Origin: Amblyornis subalaris
Lineage: Eukaryota > Chordata > Aves > Passeriformes > Ptilonorhynchidae
Length of the DNA stretch: 64,000 nucleotides
Direction of reading: 5' to 3'
Assembly (NCBI GenBank): GCA_018881555.1
Contig: JACAXG010000008.1
Location: 11,809,316 to 11,873,315, forward strand
Part shown: positions 1-20,335 of the stretch, piece by piece
How positions within the stretch are numbered: the stretch's first letter is position 1
Layout: every line of letters begins with the position of its first letter
Translations under genes and position numbers: made by a program
The notes under the pieces: generated by a model
Databases searched by the model: none
Told to the model about the DNA's origin: nothing
The model's input: the letters and a program-made list of their open reading frames with translations, nothing else

Positions 1-3000
1 GTATTTAGACAATCTGGGCCTATTGGGAGCTTTGATTTGTTGTAAACTTCAGCTGTTTTAAACGTTAAGTCGCGGGAGACTGAGGTGAGGGGGAGGAGGG
101 GAAAGGCCTGGAGACAAATTAGGGCTATTTAATACCAGGCCTGTGTTCTCTCCACAGTTTTGTAGTGACCATTAGAGCATGTGAAAGGAAGGTCAGGGGC
201 TGACAGCATGGGAGATGGCGAAAGGGCTGCTTCACAATGGGCCGGGGCTGGAGGCGCTGCGTGCGGCTCTGTGTGTGCGTGGGGCTCTCCGTGGGAGTGC
301 ACGGATAGCGCTCGGAATCAGCCAGGGGATGCACTCCAATGACTAATCTCTCCAGTGTGTCATTTTTGCCACAAACAGCTGTATAGAGGTGGTAACAGCA
401 GTGCAGCAGCTCCACAGCGAAGGCAGGGAGGAGCCTCTAACCCAGAGAGTGCTGTGCCCTTTCCCCGTGCCTATCAGTGCACACCACACGCTGACATTTG
501 TTAGAACTTGCCCAGAAGTTTGCTAGGCTGGAGCAAGTTAACACTTGTGTGTAGCTGATAGGGCAGGTCAAGTCGTTTTTCTGCCTGTTTTGCAAGGGTA
601 AACTGAGGCACGGAGTACTGTAATTCTACTTGTTATCAGAAAATGAGTGTGTGAGGGAATGAGCTGAGTCCTGGCACCAGTCAGGCAGTGGTCTGTCTCC
701 AGTCTCCAGAGATGTGCTTTTTCATCAAGAACATCTTCCCTGTGCTGATGGAACTTATGCTTGGAAAGAGGAAAAATAGTGTGCCTGTGGGCTCAAAGGT
801 TATGTCAATGATTTTGGTCTGTTCCCTTTTGTTCATCTAGTTTTCTTCTATCAGATTAACTCTCAAAATGCGGTGGTTTTACTTCCAAATTTTCTATGAT
901 CTACAAAAAAGAAAAGAAAAATAAAATAATGGATGGGCTGAAATAAGGCAGGAGATGGTAAATCAATCTCAATTTTACAGGAAAATCCAGTAGGGATTGC
1001 CTTGAAATCACCCTGGCAGTATAACCTGCCACCAGAATGGCAATGTGGGCAAGTGGGAGTGAATTAAAGAACCAGAGATAAAAAATAGCAACCAAAATAG
1101 ACAACAAAATGTCCCAGGTAAAGAAATCTGTCATGTGCTCCCTGCCTGACAGAGAGCAGGCAGGAACTGGACCAAGAGCCAGAGGAAAATAAAAGCACTG
1201 GGGAAGACTTTGGTGAAGCACTGAAGTGTTTAGAAGAAACANGGGTCCATGTTCACACTCTGGCATTGATAAGCCCAACTTCAAATGATTTACGCAGGCT
1301 CTTGACCCTCCTGAGCCAGCGTCAACTTTCCCCCAAATAACTCCCCACAGCCCAGAGTGCAGCACCACAGAGAGAGGCGTGTGCTGGATACAGGCAGGTG
1401 GCTGTTTTCTGCCTGGCATTGCTGCGTAGGTTGGGTTAACATTATACTTCCCTGATTCAGGTTTTTATAGACCAAACAGTAGCAGTTCCCTCCCTCAGTG
1501 GTATGNCAAAGCCTTTCCCTGAAGGAGGGGTTAGTTCTGTATTGTCTTTCTACCTGCTGGATGTTTTTTCTGCTGTGTCTCTCACCCTGTGATCACATTT
1601 TGTTTGGCTGAGCTCTCGGTGCTCAGAAATGCAACTTAGTTCTCACTGCAAAGGCAGGGTGGTTCTGCAGTGTCTCCCATAAGTTTCCTCTGACGGGGCC
1701 CTCAATCTCCTAGCAGCACCTGGGTGCAATGTGAGCCCTGGATTTAGGACAAGCTCTGAATCTGGCAAGGACACATCAGACTGAACCAGGATTGACTGCA
1801 AAGCTGGCACCACGGAGGATTTCACCCAAAGCTGTTCAGGCAAATGGTGTCTCTGAATTGGCACCAGTCGGCTGCCCCGATGCTGAGGTTTGATCTGTTA
1901 GACCCACAGCAGCCTGGTTTGCACTCATATCACCATGCTTAAAGAACAGTCACTTAATCTCACTTAGAAATGTTTACTTGCTAGGACCAGATGGCCCAGG
2001 GAGTTGGGCTAAACAAAGCATTTTACTTCTAGGTCACGCATTCTAATCCCGTCCAGGTTGGTGATAAAAGAACATACTCACCTGATAGCCACTTTTGGCT
2101 TCATTTTTGGTTGTTTTGCAGGCTAATTTCCAAGGGGACATGTCACACCACAAAATCTCCCTCTATGCCCTGCCACAGTTGGTACTGATTTGAGTGTCTC
2201 TGCGGAGAAGCCAAGGATCAAATGCTCCATGGCGCCAGACTGTTTTCTTTTGCAGCCTGCAGGTAAGGGGAAGTTGTCCCGTGTCTGGCTGTGTCACGCC
2301 TGCTCTGTGGATGGGCAGGAGTTCACTTTGCAAATCTGCCACTCCAACCCNCCCCCCACCAACGTGAAATTAATTCTAAAAAAATGGGAAAATGCTTAAT
2401 TGCAGTTGACGTATAGGCACTCTCTGCTATGAACTTTACACGCAATCACAGATAACAGCATCAAAATTAATGCCTGCTTCCCACTTGTCCTGCTATAAGC
2501 AATAAACGTTTGGCAAGTCAGTAAATAACAAAATTCTCATGTGGCCATCTACAGGTCACCAGGATACTTAAGAAGTTTGCGTTAATTATACCATGTTTGC
2601 CATCAAAGAGGGGATATTAACCCTTTCGAGCTGTTGCAGGAAAGCAGTGGAGTCATTTGAAAGTAAGTAAATGAAATATTGTCACTAAAAGTGCAACCTT
2701 TGCAAAATAATGATAAAAAAAGGGGACATTTGAGGCAAAAACCTCGCTAGACATCATGGAAAATATGGTACCTTTTCAGCTTTCCTTTTATTTATTTTGT
2801 ATTTTGACATCAAACACTCCCTGTAACCTAATCTTCTTGGCTTTTGATGTGGCCGTGGAGACATGACAATTAAGCACGGCTTAAAACAATAATCCCAACA
2901 ACGGGAACCAAAGGCAAGTAATGTCAGGGTTCCCCCCTCACAAAAAGCCTGTCCCCCAGTGTTTGGTGGTAGTGAAAGGACTATAAATCCCAATTTGTTG

Positions 3001-4727
3001 CCTCAATATCTTCTCTGTGCTTACACTTTATGTTGAACTTTACACACTTGCTCCATTTCCATTCCCTGCTGTTTGTTTTTCTTCTGCTATGCAAAATGTC
3101 TGGAGACAAACACGATACACACGTTGCAGAGAGATGGTTTGATCTTTCACAGATTAGTGCCACCTGACAAACACGGGATTATTTATTATCTATGTTGCAG
3201 GAGCTGCTGAAGCCCCCGCTCAGAGAGGCACGCTCCTCTGGGTGCTGGGGGATGCACCACCCCTCCCCACAACCTGATGGATCGTGGCCCCAGTTCTGGG
3301 AGCAGATCCAACCAACCCAGCAAAGTGCCTGCAGAGAGGAAACNCCCAGGTAAGCCACCATCACAACCTGAACGGATGTGTAATGTGCAACCAGGGCAAA
3401 TAGCTTGATTATTCTATATTTTAAAGAGATGTTGTTAGTGCTCCTTTCTCGGCTACTCAAAGATGGAGGGAGAGTGGCTGAGTTTAGTTATAACCCCGTT
3501 TTAAACCTGCCTGGAAAAGAACATGTTTCTTTCTAAATGAAGCTTGGATGGTATGCTATAAACTGCCTCTTTTTTTTTTTTAATGGGTGTTTGCACTAAG
3601 CCTTGCTAAACAAGTTAGAGAGATGATTAACTCGTCTGAAATGATGCGGGAAGGCCTCGTCCCAGTTGCGTGTTCTTCCTTCAGCACATCGAGAGCTGCT
3701 GCGACTCCCTGGTATTCACGAGCGGGGATTGCAACCAGGGCTGGGCAGGAGGCTCACGGGGAGGGAGAAGCACTGGTAGAAAGGGCTGGAATTTACACAC
3801 ACGCACTGAAAAAGGAACTCAGGTTTTTTCTTTTCCTTAGTGAGTGAAGAGTTATCCCCAAGCTGGTTTCCACAGAAGTGAGACACATATCCCAAGGGGT
3901 GAAAGGAGGAAGCTCGAAGTTCATCTGCAGTTTTCTTGAAAATATTGTTGCAGCAGCAGCAGCGCCCACCCCTTCGCATGGCAAGGGACCTCTGCAAGAC
4001 TTTGCTTCACTTTGTACGGCCCCAAGGAGTTCTCTGTGTAGGTCAGACTCAAATGTGTGATGAAAGCAGCTGCAAAATTTTGGCCATGGGAGATCTGTCT
4101 GGTAAGCACTTTTCTCCATCCTCACGTGCCAGCCCATGTGCACATCCCCCTGCACCCACAGCCCTTGTTCCCAGGGCAGCACTGAGCAGCTCCAGGCTGG
4201 CCATCCACCTTTGCTCCCTTCATGCCACTGATAATGACAAATGGCAAGAGACAGGTTTCCAGGTTGACAGTGTTCCTACAGAGAACTTTCCCTGCTCTAA
4301 TACAGGTCCTGCCTTGAAACCCATTAGGCAGCTGGCCACTTTTCTACATTTATGGTGCTTTTAAAATGTGTTTTTAATTCAAAAGTATTTCTCCAAACAC
4401 TGAAAAAAACAACACAAAAAACCCCACAGTTCGTCATCTGCAATGTGGCTGCTGCCTCAGATTTTAAACTGGCTTAGAAACTTTAGCACACTTAACTGCA
4501 TGACCTTGTCACCCCAAAACAACACTGGAGAATGAGCTTTTGTACCTGTGCTTTTAATACTAAATCATTCTTTAACTACCTTTTTTTGTCCTACCCTGTT
4601 AGGTTTTTGAAATATCAATAGACTGCATAAAGTATAAGCTAATAATTCTACTGGCAACAATGATGATAATTTTTCCTCTCCCCCGACTAGAAGCAACTTT
4701 TATGACATGAAGCTGGGCACAGGTAGT
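1..4727. other. Sequence downstream of GATA2, no gene recognised
   Basis: This is mixed-composition intergenic DNA with only short ORFs of no recognisable family. It includes the possible MIR relic near 0.6 kb and an A+T-rich, possibly conserved block at about 2.4-2.75 kb. In mammals DNAJB8 and EEFSEC lie on this side of GATA2. No fragment of either is visible. Confidence 0.6.
586..616 (-). mobile_element. Possible MIR-like relic
   Basis: GGGTAAACTGAGGCACGGAG matches the same MIR-core text as the copy near 35.37 kb, again in reverse orientation, but over a shorter stretch. Chance similarity cannot be excluded. Confidence 0.3.
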
Positions 4728-4743
4728 TTCACAAAAAAGGTAT

Positions 4744-4749
4744 TTTATT
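4744..4749 (-). terminator. Distal poly(A) signal candidate for GATA2
   Basis: The minus strand reads AATAAAATACC followed by TTTTTTGTGAAAC. A canonical hexamer with a U/GU-rich element about 10 bases downstream is the best-formed 3' end signal in the region. Two other AATAAA hexamers, at 5196-5201 and 5694-5699, are closer to the stop codon and could be used alternatively. Confidence 0.55.
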
Positions 4750-5693
4750 ATTCTTAGCAATATTCACCTTGAAGGAATATGAGGAAAGCATACACTTTTT
4801 ACAGACAATATATAAACATGTTGTACATAATTAACAATAACTTAGTTCACTAATCCAAAAATAAGCAAAATAAAAATTAAAATAAAAACTAAAATAAAAA
4901 CAGAAAATACTGAAGAATTTTTTTATGCTGATACAAGTACAAAATAATTTAAATCTCAACTGCCGTTGTCTATGCTGCAGTGACTGACAATATATTGCAC
5001 TTTGTCAACTGTATCAATAATCCCTGTCTTTCACCCACATCCCTTCCCCTCTGCCCAAATCCTACAGAAATTTGAGTTGGGTACAAATAATGTACAACTG
5101 TACCATTGTAAAAGGTAAAAAGTAAAAAGGACCTAATTTTTTACTTCAGTAGATTACAAATTCTTATGATTTCTCCCAACCAATTTAGTTTCCCATTTAT
5201 TTCCACTTCTTTACAAAGTGCACCTATATGCCTACGCAGACCAAAAAAAAAGGAGGAAAGCAGGATTTTCATGGCTGCTTGGTTCTTAATTATAAAATAC
5301 TAGAATTACACATTTTTAAAAAAATTTACATACATCCATTTTTTGTTTCGTTCTGTTTTTTTTCTTTAAAGCAGGACTTTTGCAGTAAAGATACAATTTG
5401 GCTTGATCCAAAAAAAAAAGAAAAACCCAACAACAAAATAGTTAAAATTTAAAAAAATAAAGTAAAAAGCTTGTCACAGAGTTAAGCTTACGTGGTTTAC
5501 ATTATCAAACCCCTCTGCTCATTGGGGCATTTTCATCAGAAGTATAGCTAAATATGTACACTGTATGTTATACTGGAGCTTGTGTTCACGAGAGGCATCA
5601 GATCATAACAATCAATAGAATACACTTCACATTGGCAATAGCTTTGTTTTCGGTCATTTACGTACAATATGGTTTAATAATGGGAGATTTAAA

Positions 5694-5699
5694 TTTATT
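5694..5699 (-). terminator. Proximal poly(A) signal candidate for GATA2
   Basis: This is an AATAAA hexamer on the minus strand about 1.37 kb after the stop codon. The sequence 15-40 bases downstream is A/T-rich without a clear GU element, so it looks weaker than the distal candidate. The implied UTR length is nearer to the mammalian one. Confidence 0.35.
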
Positions 5700-7067
5700 T
5701 TTTTCTTCTTTTTTTTTTTTTTTCATATAAAATCCGCTACGGAAAACAGACGTTCCCCTCAGAACGATGCTTTCCCTCATCTCATCAGCTGTCGCTGTGT
5801 CTGGGATTTGACGGATGTGTGAAGCTCAAACTGATTGTCTCTCTTTTTCCCCTCTCCAGTGATCTCAACCTCATTTCTGCCCTTCCTCCCTGTGAAGTCC
5901 ACCGGGGCCTGGATGCCTGAGACAGCACGCGCTGGCTGCGTGTGGACGTGGTGGCCACACCGCCNGAAGTTTACCCAAGCAGCTAATCTGCATTTTTAAG
6001 CGACAGCTGCCAACACAACAGAACAAAATGCTTCAACCTCTAAAGTCTGCGAGCTGGATGGTTTTTATGCCCTGTGATGGTTTTGGCTGTGCTAGAACTT
6101 AGCTGCAATGCAGTTTTGGTAAATGCCTGTATCTCACCCCTTGCTAGTGCAGGATTGCCTTCCCCAGAGTTTTTTCCCAACAGTTTGTCTGACCTATGTT
6201 GGCTGTTTTGAGGAACAATAGGGTAGTTGGGAGAGGGGCTCTTTTTCTAAATAAATCTTTCATGTTAGGGAAAAGAATGAAGAAATTGTGTCAAAATAAT
6301 CACCATCTTGGGCACATTAAAATCCCGTATTACGGCTACATTTTTGCTTTGTTCCTCGCCCTCACAATCTTTTCCCCCTCCCCAGTAATTTTGGTGTGGA
6401 AGATAGATGGACCTAATCCAAGAGGGCTGTCAAGTACGTTTCCCCTCTCCTCCTTGTTTTGAAGGCAGCTTTTCTTACAGGGTAGCCATTGCAAATGACA
6501 GCACAAAAACATGCAATCAGAGGGGTTGAGGCTTTTTGTGGAAAACAAAATAAATATGACTTTGTGTCTGATTTTAAAAATTATGGTTCTATAAAGATGT
6601 CCTTTTCTTTTTTTTTTCTTCTTTTTTCCCCATCCCAAACAAAGTCCGCGATAGAAATCCAGCATGTCTGGCTTCCAGTGAGCCAATTCCATCCTGGGAG
6701 GCTGCTTGTATCTCTTTACAATATTCACAGTAATAACAAAGAGAGAAAGGAAAGCCAGTTCCAAGCCTTTTCCTTCAGCTTCTGCCACCTTTTGCTTCCT
6801 GCTGGACCATTAAGTATCGAACAGGTGAGTTCGTTTTTCTTATACCTGAGGGGGCAAAGTGCATTACAGGCACCACTACACATTTCTGCAGAAGACCCAT
6901 CATTTGCAAGGTTTTAGTCCAGCTTTAAGAGTTAAACCACATGGGAGCAAAGATCTCCTTTTGCCGTCCCGACATTCTCCTCTTGGCAGAACATTTTCTT
7001 ACTTGGTGTCATCTTAGGCAAAGCCCCATGTTCTTAATCTCTGGGTGGGTCTCTTGGTCATCGGGTT

Positions 7068-15635
<8,568 letters not shown>

Positions 15636-15889
15636 AGCCTTGGGCCTCCCGTCCCACCCACCCCCGGCCAGGAGCGAGCGGCGCTCGGTGGGGGCGGGAG
15701 GTGCTGTTCGGGGGGTCGCTTTTGGCGCTGCCGGTGGGTTTTGAGATGGGGTGGCTTTTCTTAGAAAGAAAACCGCCGGGTGACTGGAGCGCGCCCTCTG
15801 AGGCGTGGGGGAGGACCCCCGAAGTCAGCGCGTCCCTCTATCAACAGGCGGGTAGCGGAGGCAGGTCCGGGGAAGCGCCGGGGCAGCAC
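15636..15889 (-). other. GATA2: GATA2 5' UTR part of the first coding exon
   Basis: The minus strand reads TGTCATCTCTCCCTACAG|GTGCTGCC at 15890/15889, a strong pyrimidine-rich acceptor. That gives 254 nt of leader before the start codon. No ATG occurs in this leader on the minus strand, so the annotated start is the first ATG in the exon. Both non-coding first exons, proximal and distal, would splice to this acceptor. Confidence 0.75.
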
Positions 15890-16422
15890 CTGTAGGGAGA
15901 GATGACAGGCTTTAGCAGCTCGGCAGCCCTGGGTGCGCTGCTCGCCGGCCCGGCTCCCGGCCGGCTTCTTTTCCCAGCGGTACATGGATGGGGAGGGGGA
16001 AGCAGAGCCCCTCCCCCCTTCCAAAAATATCCTCTCCCCAAAAGTCCTTGCCTTGCGCCCTCCCTGCTCATTGCCCCACAAAATAAACAGAGATCCCATT
16101 TCAAACTCTTAACCAAAAACAAAAAGAAAAAAATAAAAAAGGAAAAAAGGAAAAACTTCCTTCCCCCCCCCCCCTCCCCGCTCTCGCTACAAACGTCAAT
16201 AGGAGTTTTTCCAGCTGGCTTCAAAAGCGGGGTAAAAAAGGAAGAACGGCAGAACTAATATAGCGTAGTTCTAGCAAGAACTCCAACTGACACAAAAGGA
16301 AAAGGAGGGGGAGAAATGGGGAGGGGGGAGAGAAGGAGAAGAGCGGAGAGAAGGGTGTTTAGAGAAAGTAGCGAGTGCTCCCTGGCAGCAGCGCGGCGAC
16401 CCTCCCCGCGCCCCACACTTAC
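15890..16422 (-). other. GATA2 first intron from the proximal leader exon
   Basis: This is a 533 bp intron between the 1G donor and the shared acceptor. It contains a C homopolymer near 16164 and A-rich plus-strand runs at 16118-16160. Its low C+G block is flanked by CpG-rich DNA on both sides. No gene is visible. Confidence 0.7.
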
Positions 16423-16612
16423 CCGGCGCGGGAGGCTGGGTGGCGATGGATGCCGGCGTGGAAGATGCAAGTGCCGCAAAGAGGGGGAGAACGGTGGGGG
16501 AATAAAAAAAGCGAAGAGGGAGAGGAGGGGGGAAAGGCACAGCGAGCGCGGGAGGAGGAGGAGAGGCGGTTGGATGGAGGGTGTTACTCAGATGGCAAAG
16601 CNGCTGCTCTGG
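16423..16612 (-). other. GATA2: Proximal non-coding first exon of GATA2 (1G type)
   Basis: A perfect donor on the minus strand, CGCCGG|GTAAGTGTGG, ends this exon at 16423. The 5' end is inferred to lie about 25-30 bases downstream of a TATA-like element at 16638-16645. The exon contains no ATG on the minus strand. It lies in the core of a CpG island 0.53 kb upstream of the acceptor at 15889. By analogy with mouse and human GATA2, this is the general 1G first exon. The transcription start is approximate. Confidence 0.6.
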
Positions 16613-16760
16613 CCGGCTCGGTCCCATCCCCGCGCATCCTATATGAGCGCTGGCGCCAGCTGGCCGCGGCGCCGCAGACGGGCCGGGGCGCGCAGGGCCG
16701 GCGGCCGGGCCAGCCAATCCCGCCGCCCCACACCGCCCCCAACCGCACCCCCGGCCCCAA
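16612..16760 (-). promoter_or_regulatory. GATA2 proximal (1G) promoter
   Basis: On the minus strand a TATA-like CATATAGG lies at 16645-16638. An inverted CCAAT box (CCAAT on the plus strand at 16714-16718) sits about 100 bp upstream of the inferred start. It is flanked by GC-box-like CCGCCC/GGGCGG runs. This combination upstream of an ATG-free exon with a perfect donor is good evidence for a core promoter. The exact start is unknown. Confidence 0.55.
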
Positions 16761-18060
16761 ACGGAGCCGGCCGGGGGGGGGGGGACGAGGCGGCAGACCC
16801 CCTCCTCCGCCCCCCTTCCCCTGCTCGCAGCATCTTCGCCCGGCAGCGCCGTGGGGGCTTTCCCCGCCCGGACGCTGCACGCCCCTGCGGGGCGGGGACG
16901 GCAAAACAGAGGGGTCCTGCCGGGGTGTACGGGGATGCGGAGTGGGGAGAGGGGGGGTCGGGGGGTGGGCGAGCGAGGATGGAGTGCGGGAAGGGCTCGG
17001 CGGTGGGGCTGGCTCCGCCGGGTGCTGCCCGGCCGCCGAGGCGCGACTCCCAGCGCCGCCGCCGGGATGCCCGGGGCTGGAAATAGGCACCGGGGAGATA
17101 AATATGCTAAAATCCCTTAAATCAGGCACAGCAGCGCGCAGCCGGGAGCGGGACAAACCTCAGCGTGGTCACGTTAGTTTGAAATAACTGTCTGGATCGG
17201 GAAAAAATAATTAAAAACAAATAATTGCGAGGCACCGCGCCGACCCCGGAGACCGACAGGACGAACAGGGCTCGGGCAGAGGGGCCGCGCTGGGCCGGCT
17301 GCGGAGCGGGGACGGACCCTGCCCGCTNCCCGGCCCGTAACGCTCGGGCCGGACCCGGACTGGGGTTGGCTGGCGATTGCGGGCCCGAGGATCCGAGCCG
17401 GGCCGGGGCACAAGGACGCTGGGACGGGGTACAGCCTTCCCGGTGGGATTGCGGCACCGCAAACACGGGTTTTTTTCCATTCTCCCACTTTTTTCTTTAA
17501 AAAAATTTAATAACAAACCCCAAACATAACAGTTTTAATATTTGGAATTACTCGTGTGCTTTGGGCCCGGGAGCGAAGGCGCATCCCGAATCAACAGGCG
17601 TTTTCTGCGGAGTTTGCGCCGCAGTTCAGCCGCCGCAGCCGGGGCGCGGGTCTGGCTCCGCCACCCCTGAAGGTGCGGATAAACCGGTCCGCTTTTGGGG
17701 CGGAAAATAATAATAANAGGGAAGGCACAAAAAAATCCCCGGAGCGCGGCCGGGCGCTGCTGCAGGTCCCGTTTCCCAGGCGCTCCTCTCCCGTTCCTCA
17801 GCCGCTGCTTTCGGGGGAAAAGGGAAACGCTGATCGCAACCCCTCAACCCTCCCAGCTGGACGCGGGGCGAGGACGCTGCCCCTGCCCGGGGAACGGGGC
17901 GGGGGCGGCGGGGAGCGGCCCCTCCGCTCGCCAGGCAGCGGCCGCGGCTCCAGCCCGACGGCGCGGCCGGGGCAGGGGTCGCGGGAGCCGCTCGGGGCCG
18001 TGCGGGCTGCTCCGGCCCCACCGGGGGGCTGCGAGAGGGGGGAGCGGGGCGGCCCCGAGG

Positions 18061-18090
18061 ATGCTGCTGCTGCTGCTGCTGCCGCTGCTG
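18061..18090 (+). repeat. CTG trinucleotide repeat
   Basis: ATG is followed by six CTG, one CCG and two CTG units. In the ATG frame it would read as a leucine-rich signal-peptide-like string followed by Pro/Arg/Ala-rich text. No further sign of a gene is seen, so it is annotated as a repeat. Confidence 0.8.
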
Positions 18091-18230
18091 CCCCCGGGGC
18101 CGCCCCCGCGGCGGGCAGCGCTGGGGGCTGGGAGCCGGAGCCAGCCTCCCCCGGCCCGACCGCCCCAGTCACTACGACGCCGGGGCTCTGACGTCACCCG
18201 TCACTGCCAAATTCGCCAGGAAATGAACTT

Positions 18231-18287
18231 TTTTTTTTNAAATAATAACAATAATAATAATAATAATGACGGTAATAATAATAAAAC
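18231..18287 (+). repeat. AAT trinucleotide repeat next to a T run
   Basis: A run of T ending in an N (18239) is followed by imperfect (AAT)n with ACA and GACGGT interruptions. The N probably marks a repeat-length ambiguity. Confidence 0.85.
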
Positions 18288-19329
18288 TCCCTTTCCTCGC
18301 TGCGGAGCACGTCTGGCCGGAGCGACATGGGGCTCCCTCCCTAACTATTCCCCCACCACACCACCCCTTGTCCCCCCATAACATTCCCCCAGGGGACCCT
18401 NAAGGCAGCCCCCCGGGGGCGACCCACAGGGCAGCCCGGCGGGACGGGGGAGCGGGGGCCGGACTAGGGAGCCAAAAGCTGGGGCAGAGGGAGCCGATTG
18501 TGCTCTCCCCCCCTTCGCATCCTTTCCTCTAACGCCTCCTGCACCCAAAGCCCGGGTTGTCCCGCTCCTCCCGGCCCCCTGACCTCGGGGCTGCGCGGTG
18601 GCGCCGNGACTGCGGCGCCCCTCGCCCCCTCCTGCCGCTGCGGGGGGGTCGCAAGCGGTGGGGCCGGGCAGCAGCTCCTCCGGCGGCTGCCGGGCGCGGA
18701 AGGGGCGGTGGAGCCGGCTTCTCCCGGGACGGGCTGGTTGGCCCGGGCAGGCCGGGGACAGACGCTGGGCCGGGCTTGGTGGGAGAGGGGCCGGGGTTCG
18801 GGAGGGCAAATGCCCCCCGCGCTGCGGAGCGTGCCCGGGAGCCTTAGTCCGGTGGTGCCCGGGAGGAAAGGGAAACAAAGCAAAATTTTTTTAAAAAAAT
18901 TATATCTAAAAAAGGAAAGTTGAAAGCTGGAGAGAAAACCAAGCGAGCTTTCTAAAAATCCGGCTTCTCCCTCCGAAGCGATTTTCTTTCTACATACACC
19001 AAAATCACCCAAATATCACCCCAAAATGGATTTTTTGATATTTTGAAAGAAAGGTGAGTATAAAATAATCTCGGGCGATTGCAGGTAGATCCCCTCGGCT
19101 CCTCGTTCTACCCACAGCCCAAGGTTCCCGGGGCCGGGGCGCACCCTGCCCGGGGAGTCCCGCCTGATGGAGCAGGGCGGCGGTCAGCCGGGATCAGTCG
19201 GGATCACCGGGGCCTCGTCGGCTGCCGCTGCCGGCCGCCAGCGAAACCCAGCTCCTCGCTACACGCTTATTAATTAATATGGATGTTTTAATTACTGCCC
19301 TCCTGCCATCAGCACGGGGCCGCGATTTT

Positions 19330-19363
19330 GGGGGTTTTTTTTGGGGGGGGGGAATGGGGTGGG
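19330..19363 (+). repeat. G-run cluster with quadruplex potential
   Basis: Runs of 5, 10, 4 and 3 G are separated by T8, AAT and T. Four G-runs with short loops fit the general G-quadruplex pattern. It lies between the two GATA2 first exons. Confidence 0.55.
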
Positions 19364-20316
19364 CTGTTTGTTTTAGGCAGGTGATAAAATCGCAGTTAAC
19401 GAGCTGATAATTCGTTCGTGTTTGTTTTAAAAGACAAATTGTAAAGATTAATCAGGCGGCGTGATTTATGGCGAGGCAGACCCCGGAGCTGCCCGGCCAG
19501 GGCTCCCTGAAGCCCCCGTCTCGGGTTACCCGAGGCCCGGCAGGCGAAGCAAAACAAAAGGGGCGAGCGGGCGGCGGCGGTGGCTCCGGCCGCGCCGCCT
19601 CGGGACCGGCCCCCCGGCGCCCGCCCCACCTCCGGGCCGGGGGTCCGGCTGCCACCTCCTCGCCGCCGGGTGTTGGCTGCGGCCGGCGCCTCTCCTCGCA
19701 CCCACTTCTCGCCTTCTGCAACCCCTCCCATTAAAACCCTTTGTAAAATAAATGACCCCTCCAGCAGGGATGAAGGATTTCTGCTGAGAGACCGGCTGAG
19801 CTGGGAGATCTCCTAGCCGGCCGACTCCCAGTATGTTGGTTTATTTTGTCCTATTTTATAATTTTATTTAATTTCACTTTTTTAATTCCCGACGTGTCCC
19901 GTCCCCCCTGCCTCTTCTGGCGAACCGGCTGCCGGCTCCGGTCTCGGCCACTGAACGCCCCGGCGGCACGGCTGAGGTTTTTAATTGAATTAATTCACCC
20001 ACCGGGAGCAGCAGCGAACCGCGCTGGCTGCTGGAGGCGAGCGGCTTAGCTCCGCTCCGCAGCCCGCCGCTCACACGGCTGGTTAGGCAGCTCTTCCCTC
20101 AATTTTCTGCCAAGCCTCCCGGGAGAGGGTCCGGCCGGGCCCCACTCCTTCACCCCGCGCCTGCCAACCCCCATTTACCTTCTTTCCCCGATTTTTCCCC
20201 CGGACACTGCGGGCTCCGTTTTATTAACTTTAGTTTGTTATTGCTGTTGCAATTTATTTTTCTCTTTTAGTAAGGGAGCTTTCCCAGATCTGGAAGCACA
20301 ACTGGTTCTTTTGATT

Positions 20317-20335
20317 TGATTGACAAGTGATGTCA
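20317..20335. promoter_or_regulatory. PBX/PREP-like site next to a CRE-like site
   Basis: TGATTGACA at 20317-20325 resembles the PBX-PREP/MEIS decamer, and TGATGTCA at 20328-20335 resembles a CRE/AP-1-like octamer, with two bases between them. The pair sits in an A+T-rich island inside the CpG domain, 3.7 kb upstream of the proximal promoter and within the distal-leader intron. HOX/PBX input to GATA2 is known in hindbrain. Use of this site is inference. Confidence 0.3.

Larger units (their letters stand above)
4728..7067 (-). other. GATA2: GATA2 3' UTR with alternative poly(A) signals
   Basis: This stretch follows the stop codon and is strikingly A+T-rich compared with the coding region. On the minus strand AATAAA occurs at 5699-5694, 5201-5196 and 4749-4744. 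The last is followed by CCTTTTTTGTG, a good U/GU-rich downstream element, so cleavage near 4728 would give a UTR of about 2.3 kb. The signal at 5694 would give about 1.4 kb, close to the roughly 1.5 kb I recall for human. The 3' end is inferred; no transcript evidence is available. Confidence 0.65.

Noticed and set aside
16316..19012. Many long ORFs on both strands in the CpG domain (up to 270 codons)
   Set aside because: They are Pro/Arg/Gly/Ala-rich, overlap each other in several frames and show no domain. They follow base composition.
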